This document shows, piece by piece, positions 54,754-64,000 of a stretch of 64,000 nucleotides of DNA. This DNA is from Sphingomicrobium nitratireducens (GTDB taxonomy: Bacteria; Pseudomonadota; Alphaproteobacteria; Sphingomonadales; Sphingomonadaceae). The stretch is taken from contig NZ_JANJZA010000001.1 of NCBI RefSeq assembly GCF_026157035.1, positions 62,001 through 126,000 of the forward strand. The letters are read 5' to 3'. Each line of letters starts with the position of its first letter. Within the stretch, counting starts at the first letter, position 1. The notes under the pieces were generated by a model. It saw nothing but the letters and a program-made list of their open reading frames with translations, ran no database searches and had not been told where the DNA came from. A program made the translations under genes and the position numbers.

Positions 54754-56269
54754 GGACTTTATCGACCCCGAAGGCCGCCGCCTCGCCCTCACCCGCGAGG
54801 GCGCGCACGGCCTCCTCGTCCACGCGGTCACCGACGCCGCGGCCGCCGCGGGCGCGCGCCCCGGCCAGCGCCTCACCGACGCGCGCGCGCTCGATCCCGC
54901 GCTGGAAGCGGTGCCGTGCGACCATGGCGGCGACACCGTGCTCCTCGAACGGCTGGCGCGCTGGGCGACCCGCTGGAGTCCGCATGTCGAGATCGACGGC
55001 GCCGACGCGCTGCGCCTCGATGCGAGCGGGGTCGCGCACCTGTTCGGGGGCGAGCGGCCGCTGCTGGACGATATCGAGACGCGCTTCGCGACGCTCGGCC
55101 TCACCGCACGCGTCGCCATCGCGCCGACGCCCGGCGCCGCGTGGGCGTTGGCAAGATACGGATCCCCCGCTGGGGATGCGGGGCGGGGAATTTTGGACTT
55201 GGCACCCCCGCCCCGCAACAAGCTCGAACGCCGCAGCGAGCAGGGCCGCCTCGCCGCCCTGCTCGCCCCGCTCCCGGTCGCCGCGCTGCGCCTTCCATCC
55301 GAGGTCACCCGCACGCTCGAACGGCTGGGCCTCAAGACGATCGGAGCGCTCGCGGGCGTGCCGCGCCGCAGCCTCGCGCGCCGCTTTCGCGAAAAGGACA
55401 ACCCCCTCGACGCGCTCGATCGCGCGCTCGGCCGCCGCGCCGAACCGCTCGCGCCTGCGCGGATCGAGACCCCGCCGCGCGCGCTCCAACGCTTCGCCGA
55501 GCCGGTCACCGACCCCGCCGCCGGCCCACAGGCGCTCGACCTCCTCGTCCCCGACCTTGCGCGCCAGCTCGAACGGCACCGCCTCGGCGCGCGCCGGCTG
55601 GTACTGACCGCCTACCGCGTCGACGGCAGCCTCCACCGGCTCGAGGCCGCGACCGCCTTCCCGACGCGCGATCCCGCCCACCTTCACCGCCTGCTCGCCG
55701 AGAAGGCCGGCGCGCTCGACCCGGGCTTCGGGATCGACGCGGTCGCGCTTGCGGCCGAGTGGGCCGAGCCGCTCGATCCCGCGCAGGACGCATTGGACGG
55801 CGGCCCGCCCCCCGCGGTCGCGATCGGCCGCCTGACCGACCGCCTCGCGGCCAGGCTCGGCGCGCACGCCGTCACCCGCCCGCAAGGGCACGCCAGCCAC
55901 AAGCCCGAGCGCGCCAGCGGCTGGCGCCAGGCGCTGGCCGACGAAAGCGAGACCGAGCCCGCCCCGCCCCGGGCGCTGCGCCCCGAACGGCTGCTCGACA
56001 CGCCCGAGGCGATCGCGGTAATCTACGCCACGCCCGAGGGCCTGCCGCGCCGCTTCGTGTGGCGCCGTGCGGTTCACGACATCGCCCGCGTCGAGGGGCC
56101 CGAGCGGATCGCCCCCGAATGGTGGCGCGAACGTTCCACCGCACGCCTGCGCGACTATTACCGCGTCGAGGACAGGCAGGGCCGCCGCTACTGGATCTAC
56201 CGCGACGGCCTCTACGGCGACGGGCGCGGGGGCGATCCGACCTGGTACCTCCACGGCCTGTTCGGCTGA
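54665..56269 (+). CDS. imuB: ImuB, Y-family-like polymerase accessory protein
   Basis: 534 residues with the Y-family fold but without the acidic active site: the start reads VTRIVSIWLPRLSIERWAK, where true Y polymerases have FxDxDCFFA. Other Y-family blocks are kept (SPHVEIDGADALRLDASGVAHLFGG, RVAIAPTPGAAWALARYG, KTIGALAGVPRRSLARRF). ImuB recruits DnaE2 to the clamp. It overlaps imuA by 89 bases and ends four bases before dnaE2, so the cassette is one transcript. Confidence 0.95.
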   Translation: MSVTRIVSIWLPRLSIERWAKIERARRQDEDFIDPEGRRLALTREGAHGLLVHAVTDAAAAAGARPGQRLTDARALDPALEAVPCDHGGDTVLLERLARWATRWSPHVEIDGADALRLDASGVAHLFGGERPLLDDIETRFATLGLTARVAIAPTPGAAWALARYGSPAGDAGRGILDLAPPPRNKLERRSEQGRLAALLAPLPVAALRLPSEVTRTLERLGLKTIGALAGVPRRSLARRFREKDNPLDALDRALGRRAEPLAPARIETPPRALQRFAEPVTDPAAGPQALDLLVPDLARQLERHRLGARRLVLTAYRVDGSLHRLEAATAFPTRDPAHLHRLLAEKAGALDPGFGIDAVALAAEWAEPLDPAQDALDGGPPPAVAIGRLTDRLAARLGAHAVTRPQGHASHKPERASGWRQALADESETEPAPPRALRPERLLDTPEAIAVIYATPEGLPRRFVWRRAVHDIARVEGPERIAPEWWRERSTARLRDYYRVEDRQGRRYWIYRDGLYGDGRGGDPTWYLHGLFG

Positions 56270-56273
56270 GCCC

Positions 56274-59200
56274 ATGCCCGACACGTCGCACAGCTTCTCC
56301 AAGCGCCGCCTGCTGCTGGACGACGGCACCCCGCCGCCGACGCTGGCGCGCGCGTCCTTCGTCGAACTCGGCGTCACCACCCCATTCTCCTTCCTCGAAG
56401 GCGCCTCGGACGCGATCGAGCTGGTGCTCGGCGCGCTCGAGAAGGGCATGGACGCGATCGGGGTTGCCGACCGCAACAGCCTTGCGGGCGTGGTGCGTAT
56501 CCACAGTGCCGCCAAGGCTGCGGGCATGCGCCCGCTGATCGGCTGCCGCCTCGATCCCGTCGACGCGCCCGAACTGCTCGCCTACCCGCTGACCCGTTCG
56601 GGCTACGGCAACCTCTCGCGCATGCTGAGCGAGGCCAAGATGCGCTGCGACAAGGGCGAGTGCGATATCCGCCTCGCCGAGATCGCCGCACGCCGCGACG
56701 ACATCGCCTTCATCGCCTGGCCCGGCCCCGACCTCGCCGCGTTCGAAACCGAACTGCCCGCGCTCGCCAACGCGCTCGGGGACAGTCTCGGCCACCTCGC
56801 CGCCACCCACCTCTATCGCGGCGACGATCTCGCGCGGATCGAGCGTCTCGACCGCATGGCACGCGCCCACGGCCTGACGCTGCTCGCCACCAACGACGTC
56901 CACTATCACGCCCCCGAACGCCGCCCGCTGCAGGACGTGATGACCTGCATCCGCCACAAGGTGACGCTCGAGACTGCGGGCTGGCGGCTTCACGCCAATG
57001 CCGAGCGCCACCTGAAATCGCCCGACGAGATGGCGCGCCTGTTCGAGCGCTGGCCCCACGCCATCGCCGCCACCCGCAGCTTCGCCGACGCGATTCGCTT
57101 CAGCCTCGACGAATTGAAATACGAATATCCGCAGGAGACCTGCCCGGACGGCCGTACCCCGCAGCAGCATCTCGACCATCTCACCTGGAAGGGCGCCAGC
57201 CGCCGCTGGCCCCAAGGCACCCCCGCGACCATTGTCCGGCAGCTGCGCCACGAGCTTGCCCTCATCGAGAAACTCGACTTCGCGCGCTACTTCCTCACCG
57301 TCCACGACATCGTCGCCTTCGCCCGCTCGCTCGACCCGCCGATCCTGTGCCAGGGGCGCGGCAGCGCCGCCAACAGCGCGGTCTGCTACTGCCTCGGCAT
57401 CACCAGCGTCGACCCGTCGACCACCGACCTCTTGTTCGAGCGCTTCATCTCCGAGGAGCGCAAGGAGCCCCCCGACATCGACGTCGATTTCGAGCACGAG
57501 CGGCGCGAGGAGGTGATCCAGCACATCTATCAGAAATACGGCCGCACCCGCGCCGGGATCGCGGCCACCGTCGTCCATTATCGCCCGCGCATGGCGGTGC
57601 GCGAGGTCGGCAAGGTGATGGGCCTCAGCGAAGACGTCACCGCCGCCATCGCCTCCAACTTCTGGGGCTCGATGGAGGCCGAGGTGAAGGAGGAGCGGGT
57701 TACCGAGGCGGGGCTCGACTTCAACGACCCGCATCTTCGCCGCGTCATCCGTCTCGCCGAGCAGCTGATCGGCATGCCGCGCCACCTGTCGCAGCATGTC
57801 GGCGGCTTCATCCTCACCGAAAAGCCGCTGATCGAGACCGTGCCCGTGGGCAATGGCGCCATGGCCGACCGCAGCTTCATCGAATGGGACAAGGACGACA
57901 TCGAGGAACTGGGCATCCTCAAGATCGACGTGCTCGCCTTGGGCATGCTGACCTGTTGCCGCAAGGCGTTCGACCTCATCGAGGCGCACCATGGCGAGCG
58001 CTGGAGCCTCGCCACCGTCCCGCGCGAGGAGCCCGGCGTCTACGACATGCTGTGCGAAGGCGACAGTCTCGGCGTCTTCCAGGTCGAGAGCCGCGCGCAG
58101 ATGAACATGCTCCCGCGCCTTCGCCCGCGCGAATTCTACGACCTCGTCATCGAGGTCGCGATCGTGCGCCCGGGCCCGATCCAGGGCGACATGGTCCATC
58201 CCTACCTGAAGCGTCGCAGCGGCAAGGAGCCGGTGCTCTATCCCTGCCCCGGGCCCGAGCACGGCCCGCCCGACGAGCTCGAACGCATCTTGAAGCGCAC
58301 GCTCGGCGTCCCCGTCTTCCAGGAACAGGCGATGAAGATCGCGCTCGATGCGGCCAAGTTCTCCAGCGCCGAGGCCAACCAGTTGAGGAAGGCGATGGCG
58401 ACCTTCCGCTCGCGCGGCACGATCGACCTCCTCCAGGACAAGATGGTCGGGCGGATGGTGGAGCGTGGCTACGACCAGGACTTTGCCGAGCGCTGCTTCC
58501 ACCAGATCCGCGGCTTTGGCGAATATGGATTTCCCGAAAGCCACGCGGCGAGCTTCGCGCACCTCGTCTACATCTCCAGCTGGCTCAAGTGGCGCTACCC
58601 CGCCGCCTTCGCCGCCGCGCTATTGAACTCCCAGCCGATGGGCTTTTACGCCCCCGCGCAGATCGTGCGCGACGCCAAGGAACACGGGGTCGAGGTCCGC
58701 CCCATCGACGTCAACCATTCGCACTGGGACTGTACGCTCGAGCCGACCGACGCGCCGCCGGTCGCGCAGCGGCGCAGCTGGGGCTCGACCGCGCTTCCCG
58801 CGCAGGCATGGGCCCCCGACAGCCTGCCCCCGCCCAGCCCGCGCATGGCGCTGCGGCTCGGCCTGCGCATGGTCGACGGCCTGCGCCTCGATGCCGCCAC
58901 GCGCATCGTCGCGGCGCGCGGGCAGCTGCCCTATCGCGACATCGAGGAAGTGCGCGCGCGCTCGGGCGCCGGGGTCGCGGCGATCGAGCGGCTGGCCGAG
59001 GCCGACGCCTTCCGCTCGATGAAGAAGGATCGCCGCGCCGCCTTGTGGGACGCGCGCGCGTTGAAGGGTGCGCCCGACCTGCCCTTGTTCGCCGCCGCCG
59101 ACGCGCGCGACGAGGGCTGGGAGCTCGAACAGGTGCGCCTGCCCGCGATGCGCCTGTCCGAGCAGGTGGTGAACGACTACCAGACCACGCGCCTCTCCTT

Positions 59201-59666
59201 GAAGGCGCACCCGATGTATTTCCTACGCGATCATTATGCCGCGATGGGCTGCGTGCGCGCCGACGAGCTGCGCGGCCTGCGCTACGGCCGCCGCGTGAGC
59301 CTTGCCGGCCTCGTCCTCATCCGCCAGCGCCCGGGCAGCGCCAAGGGGGTTTGCTTCATCACCCTCGAGGACGAAAGCGGGGTCGCCAACCTCGTCGTGT
59401 GGCCCGACGTCTTCGAGGCCCAGCGCAAGATTGTCATGGGGTCGCGGCTGATGCGCGTCACCGGCATCGTCCAGCATGACGAGGCGGTCGTCCACCTGAT
59501 CGCGGCACGGCTCGAGGACGACACCCACCTCTTGCGCCACCTGTCCGACGACATGATCCCCGTCACGCAGGGGCGCGGCGACGGCGGCGGGTCGTGGCGG
59601 CCGCAGGTCTCGGGCATCCACCCGCGCAACGTCCATTGCCTGCCCAAGAGCCGCGACTTCCACTGA
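56274..59666 (+). CDS. dnaE2: Error-prone DNA polymerase DnaE2
   Basis: 1130 residues. The N-terminal PHP domain starts VELGVTTPFSFLEGASDAIELV. The polymerase core contains GRGSAANSAVCYCLGIT, the metal-binding PPDIDVDFEHERREEVIQHIY, and later GVPVFQEQAMKIALDAAKFS. A C-terminal OB domain (GVCFITLEDESGVANLVVWP) follows. The final stretch HPRNVHCLPKSRDFH is characteristic of DnaE2. It replaces the replicative polymerase at lesions during the SOS response. Confidence 0.97.
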   Translation: MPDTSHSFSKRRLLLDDGTPPPTLARASFVELGVTTPFSFLEGASDAIELVLGALEKGMDAIGVADRNSLAGVVRIHSAAKAAGMRPLIGCRLDPVDAPELLAYPLTRSGYGNLSRMLSEAKMRCDKGECDIRLAEIAARRDDIAFIAWPGPDLAAFETELPALANALGDSLGHLAATHLYRGDDLARIERLDRMARAHGLTLLATNDVHYHAPERRPLQDVMTCIRHKVTLETAGWRLHANAERHLKSPDEMARLFERWPHAIAATRSFADAIRFSLDELKYEYPQETCPDGRTPQQHLDHLTWKGASRRWPQGTPATIVRQLRHELALIEKLDFARYFLTVHDIVAFARSLDPPILCQGRGSAANSAVCYCLGITSVDPSTTDLLFERFISEERKEPPDIDVDFEHERREEVIQHIYQKYGRTRAGIAATVVHYRPRMAVREVGKVMGLSEDVTAAIASNFWGSMEAEVKEERVTEAGLDFNDPHLRRVIRLAEQLIGMPRHLSQHVGGFILTEKPLIETVPVGNGAMADRSFIEWDKDDIEELGILKIDVLALGMLTCCRKAFDLIEAHHGERWSLATVPREEPGVYDMLCEGDSLGVFQVESRAQMNMLPRLRPREFYDLVIEVAIVRPGPIQGDMVHPYLKRRSGKEPVLYPCPGPEHGPPDELERILKRTLGVPVFQEQAMKIALDAAKFSSAEANQLRKAMATFRSRGTIDLLQDKMVGRMVERGYDQDFAERCFHQIRGFGEYGFPESHAASFAHLVYISSWLKWRYPAAFAAALLNSQPMGFYAPAQIVRDAKEHGVEVRPIDVNHSHWDCTLEPTDAPPVAQRRSWGSTALPAQAWAPDSLPPPSPRMALRLGLRMVDGLRLDAATRIVAARGQLPYRDIEEVRARSGAGVAAIERLAEADAFRSMKKDRRAALWDARALKGAPDLPLFAAADARDEGWELEQVRLPAMRLSEQVVNDYQTTRLSLKAHPMYFLRDHYAAMGCVRADELRGLRYGRRVSLAGLVLIRQRPGSAKGVCFITLEDESGVANLVVWPDVFEAQRKIVMGSRLMRVTGIVQHDEAVVHLIAARLEDDTHLLRHLSDDMIPVTQGRGDGGGSWRPQVSGIHPRNVHCLPKSRDFH

Positions 59667-59726
59667 CCGGTTTTCGCCACAATATGTTCACGTCAGCGCC
59701 ATCAGCGCAGTGTTAACGCTACACGA

Positions 59727-60131
59727 ATGAAGTTGCGTCTCGCCTTGCTGGCTACTCTCGTGGCCCTGACCCCGTCGCTCGCCGCCGCGACCCCCGATCC
59801 GCTCGAGGGGCGCTGGCGCAAGAAGTCGATGGAAATCGAGATTCGCCCGTGCGGCGAAGCGCTGTGCGGCGTCGTCACCGATGCGAGCGAGAGCCAGCAA
59901 TCCAAGGCCTGGAAGGGCAGCCGCACCAAGCTGATGGGCGCACGCATCCTCACCAACATCCGCCCCGGCGACGCACCGGGCACCTATAGGGGCCGCCTGT
60001 TCGCCCCCGATCGCGATATCCGCGTCAGCGGCGAGATCACGATGGTCAGCCCCGACCGCCTGTCGGTCAGGGGGTGCGCCCTGCTCGGAATCGTCTGCCG
60101 CGAGCGCGAATGGATCCGCACGTCGCGCTGA
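59727..60131 (+). CDS. DUF2147 family secreted protein
   Basis: 134 residues: a signal peptide (LALLATLVALTPSLAAA), then DPLEGRWRKKSMEIEIRPCGEALCGVVTDASE, the DUF2147 pattern, with Cys in the loop and at the end (RGCALLGIVCRERE). Function unknown; often found in alphaproteobacterial periplasm. Follows dnaE2 after 60 bases. Confidence 0.82.
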   Translation: MKLRLALLATLVALTPSLAAATPDPLEGRWRKKSMEIEIRPCGEALCGVVTDASESQQSKAWKGSRTKLMGARILTNIRPGDAPGTYRGRLFAPDRDIRVSGEITMVSPDRLSVRGCALLGIVCREREWIRTSR

Positions 60132-60151
60132 CCTGTCCCTTTCCCCACAAA

Positions 60152-60258
60152 ACTGCTATTTCCGCGCGGCTGTCCCCCGCCGGAGTCGCATAATCGACGG
60201 AGCAGTCGCCCGGCCGAACGACCGGGCGTCCTGGCCCACGGGCCTAGCAGGGGAATGA
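60152..60258 (+). promoter_or_regulatory. Structured leader candidate upstream of the secreted ABM-like gene
   Basis: ACTGCT (60152-60157) pairs with AGCAGT (60201-60206) and encloses two small hairpins; CGCCCGG (60207-60213) pairs with CCGGGCG (60222-60228); GGCC/GGCC forms a third. About 100 bases of potential RNA structure directly before the start codon. No known riboswitch class is recognised. Confidence 0.3.
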
Positions 60259-60259
60259 C

Positions 60260-60664
60260 ATGAAACCGATCACCGTTCTCGCGGCGGCCGCCGCGTTCGC
60301 TTTCGCCACGCCCGCGATTGCCGCCGATCCGCCTGAATCCATCGTCTCGATCTACCACGTCGCGCCGGGCCACCAGGAAGCCTTCCTGCAATGGCTGGCC
60401 CGCCAGGAAGCCATCTCGGCGTCAGCCGGCGTGCCGGCGAGCCAACTCTACGTCCACACCGACGGCGACAGCTGGGACTATGTGGTGGTCGCCCCAGTCC
60501 TGACCGAGGCACAGGACGAGGCCGTCGCCAAGGCCACGACGGCGGCGGGCGTCAACGGCATGCGCGGCGGGCTCGAACTTCGCCAGCACATCACGGGCCA
60601 CACCGATACCTTCACGATCGGCCCTGTGACCGCGCAGGCCTATCTGGAGATGGTCAAGAAGTAG
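60260..60664 (+). CDS. Secreted hypothetical protein, possibly ABM-type dimeric barrel
   Basis: 134 residues: a signal peptide (VLAAAAAFAFATPAIA), then SIVSIYHVAPGHQEAFLQWLARQEAISASAGVPASQLYVH and later SWDYVVVAPVLTEAQDEAV, the strand-helix-strand pattern of ferredoxin-like barrels of the antibiotic-biosynthesis-monooxygenase group. No catalytic residue can be named. It is convergent with hutH. Confidence 0.7.
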   Translation: MKPITVLAAAAAFAFATPAIAADPPESIVSIYHVAPGHQEAFLQWLARQEAISASAGVPASQLYVHTDGDSWDYVVVAPVLTEAQDEAVAKATTAAGVNGMRGGLELRQHITGHTDTFTIGPVTAQAYLEMVKK

Positions 60665-60683
60665 GCGCGGAGCGGGGGACCGC

Positions 60684-62174
60684 TCAGGCGATGTCCCCCG
60701 CCAGCACCGCCTGCTGCAGCGCTTCCATCTCGTCGGCCCAGTAGCGGTCGCTGATCAGATAGGGCGAGAGTGCGCGCACCTTGGCGTGGAGCGCCTGCAG
60801 TTTCGGCGAGGTCTTGAGCGGCGCGTGATAGTCGACACCCTGCGCCGCCGCGATCAGCTCGACCGCGACAATACCGGCAGCGTTCTTCGCGATCATCGCC
60901 GCCTTGCGCGCCGCGATCGGGGCCATCGAGACATGGTCCTCCTGCCCCGCCGAGGTCGGGATCGAATCGACGCTGGCAGGGTGGGCGAGCGTCTTGTTCT
61001 CGCTGGTCAGCGCGGCGGCCGTCACCTGCGGGATCATCAGCCCCGAATTGACGCCGCCGTCCTCGATCAGGAAGGCCGGCAGCCCGCTCATCTTGGGGTC
61101 GACCAGCACGCTGGTGCGGCGCTCCGAAAGACTGCCCACCTCGCACAGCGCCATCGCGATCATGTCGGCGGCAAAGGCGACCGGCTGGGCGTGGAAGTTG
61201 CCGCCGGAAATGGCGACGTCGCCATCCTCGTCTGAAAACAGGACGGGATTGTCGGTCACCGCCCCCGCCTCGATCTCGAGCGTGTTGGCGGCGTGGGTGA
61301 GGAGGTCGAGGCTCGCCCCCATGACCTGCGGCTGGCAGCGGAAACTGTAGGGGTCCTGCACCTTGCCGCAGCGGTGATGGCTCTCGATGATCTCGCTGCC
61401 CTCGAGCCAGTCGCGCAGCAATTTGGCGACTGCGATCTGGCCCGGTTGGCCGCGCACATCGGACACGCGGGGGTCGAACGGCTTGGCGCTCCCCTTGAGA
61501 GCATCGACCGACAGCGCGCCTGCGGCCACGGCGGCGGCGAACACGCGTTCGGCCTTGAACAGGGCGTCGAGCGCGATCGCGGTCGAGGCCTGCGTGCCGT
61601 TGATCATCGCCAGCCCCTCCTTGGGGCCGAGTTCGATGGGGTCGAGGCCGATTTTCGCCAGTGCCTCGCGCGCGGGCATCTTCTCGCCCGCGAGCACGAC
61701 CCAGCCCTCGCCGAGCAGCGCGGCGGTCATGTGCGCAAGCGGGGCGAGATCGCCCGATGCCCCGACGCTCCCCTGGCTCGGAACGACCGGCATCGCGTCA
61801 TGGTCGAGCAGCGCCTGCAGCGCCTCGATCACCAGCGGCCGAACCCCCGAATGGCCGCGCCCGAGGCCGAGCAGCTTGAGGACGATCATCAACCGCGTGA
61901 CGCGCGCGTCGAGCGGCTCGCCCAGCCCGCAGCTATGCGAGAGAATGAGGTTGCGCTGCAATTCGGCCAGCCGGTCGGGCGCGATCCGTTCCTGCGCGAG
62001 AAGGCCGAAGCCGGTGTTGACGCCGTAGACCGTCTCGCCGCTCTCGACGATGCGCGACACCGTCTCGGCCGCCGCCGCGATCCGCTCCATCGAGGCTTCG
62101 TCGAGGCTGCAGGGCGCGCCGTCCCACACGGCGCGAAGGGTTTCGAGGGTGATGGCCGTCGGGTCGAGCTTCAT
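60684..62174 (-). CDS. hutH: Histidine ammonia-lyase
   Basis: Removes ammonia from histidine to give urocanate. 496 residues. The MIO cofactor forms from Ala-Ser-Gly at 139-141 in GSVGASGDLAPLAH. YGVNTGFG near 50 and the later SGGNFHAQPVAFAADMIA and QEDHVSM blocks are present. The ATG at 62174 is three bases from the hutU stop; the longer frame is unlike the family. Last gene of the hutI-hutU-hutH operon. Confidence 0.97.
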   Translation of the reverse strand: MKLDPTAITLETLRAVWDGAPCSLDEASMERIAAAAETVSRIVESGETVYGVNTGFGLLAQERIAPDRLAELQRNLILSHSCGLGEPLDARVTRLMIVLKLLGLGRGHSGVRPLVIEALQALLDHDAMPVVPSQGSVGASGDLAPLAHMTAALLGEGWVVLAGEKMPAREALAKIGLDPIELGPKEGLAMINGTQASTAIALDALFKAERVFAAAVAAGALSVDALKGSAKPFDPRVSDVRGQPGQIAVAKLLRDWLEGSEIIESHHRCGKVQDPYSFRCQPQVMGASLDLLTHAANTLEIEAGAVTDNPVLFSDEDGDVAISGGNFHAQPVAFAADMIAMALCEVGSLSERRTSVLVDPKMSGLPAFLIEDGGVNSGLMIPQVTAAALTSENKTLAHPASVDSIPTSAGQEDHVSMAPIAARKAAMIAKNAAGIVAVELIAAAQGVDYHAPLKTSPKLQALHAKVRALSPYLISDRYWADEMEALQQAVLAGDIA

Positions 62175-62176
62175 TG

Positions 62177-63841
<1,665 letters not shown>

Positions 63842-63864
63842 CTCGTTCTTCCGTTTCGTCGATT

Positions 63865-64000
63865 TCAAACGTCCCGTCCGGCAGCGATCCGCCGGTCGGG
63901 GCCGGGCAGGCCGATCCAGTAGCCGAGCTCGGACAGGGTTTCGATCCCCCATGCGCACAGGTCCGCCGCTCGGCCCGGCGCGAGGCTGCCCACCGTGTTG
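63865..64000 (-). CDS. hutI: Imidazolonepropionase, C-terminal end (partial, runs off the right edge)
   Basis: The last 44 residues read [43 protein letters not shown], the typical amidohydrolase end of HutI (GTLxPGKxADLxxWD.. followed by the IG..P block). HutI opens the imidazolone ring to formiminoglutamate. It is the first of the three hut genes visible on the minus strand. Confidence 0.85.
   Translation of the reverse strand, partial: NTVGSLAPGRAADLCAWGIETLSELGYWIGLPGPDRRIAAGRDV

Noticed and set aside
55872-58562. Open frame of 896 codons opposite imuB/dnaE2
   Set aside because: Antisense shadow of the high-GC polymerase genes with no recognisable motif.

Overview
The window is a piece of a high-GC alphaproteobacterial chromosome. 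Gene content and order fit Sphingomonadales best: the aa3 oxidase cluster coxB-coxA ... ctaB-small ORF-ctaG-coxC-DUF983-SURF1, the pyrE-pdxJ-acpS-lepB run, the LexA-type imuA-imuB-dnaE2 cassette, and many overlapping ATGA/GTGA stop-start junctions. No species can be named from the sequence alone. Almost everything looks like ordinary core genome, tightly packed. The exception is a short AT-richer islet at about 25.7-30.0 kb.

Regions. 1-10.6 kb: a lipoprotein start, purT, two PPIases, a tesA/ABC exporter locus, two PilZ proteins, two unrelated L,D-transpeptidase-type proteins facing each other, and rpsU. 10.6-14.3 kb: AI-2E-type permease, then pyrE-pdxJ-acpS-lepB on the minus strand. 14.5-22.1 kb: cytochrome c oxidase structural and assembly genes, interrupted by a membrane protein and a cyclophilin. 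22.1-25.6 kb: an RNA methyltransferase-like gene, ccmAB, a zincin and a hydrolase. 25.6-30.0 kb: tRNA-Ser(GGA) followed by a variable islet with an EF-hand gene remnant, a GIY-YIG nuclease gene, several very small genes, a heat-shock hsp20 with its own RpoH-like promoter and a ROSE-like leader, a four-helix-bundle protein, and an IS6-family element abutting a truncated gene. 30.0-37.4 kb: PrsW-type intramembrane protease, a large HExxH/propeller/barrel protein, a striking decapeptide-repeat protein, and a divergent membrane winged-helix/TPR regulator. 37.4-40.8 kb: small membrane proteins, a haloalkane dehalogenase-like enzyme and a sugar transporter. 40.8-44.8 kb: three coupled shikimate genes (class II DAHP synthase, aroA, aroC). 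44.8-50.5 kb: paaD and pcaF, then phhB and phhA with a probable attenuator leader between them, flavin reductase, crcB and DUF808. 50.5-53.8 kb: a two-gene secreted-protein cassette flanked by a duplicated serS 5' end, then serS and a hydrolase. 53.9-59.7 kb: SOS mutagenesis cassette behind a perfect GAAC-N7-GAAC LexA box. 59.7-64 kb: two secreted proteins and the histidine-degradation operon hutI(partial)-hutU-hutH.

The main candidates for something new are: (1) the phhA leader, a 33-codon ORF with two Tyr codons whose end overlaps one arm of a 10-bp antiterminator that competes with an intrinsic terminator, which would tie tyrosine supply to the enzyme that makes tyrosine from phenylalanine; (2) the 380-residue periplasmic decapeptide-repeat protein, built of about 25 units encoded by 30-bp DNA repeats; (3) the HExxH + beta-propeller + barrel protein co-transcribed with a PrsW protease; (4) the tRNA-Ser-adjacent islet.
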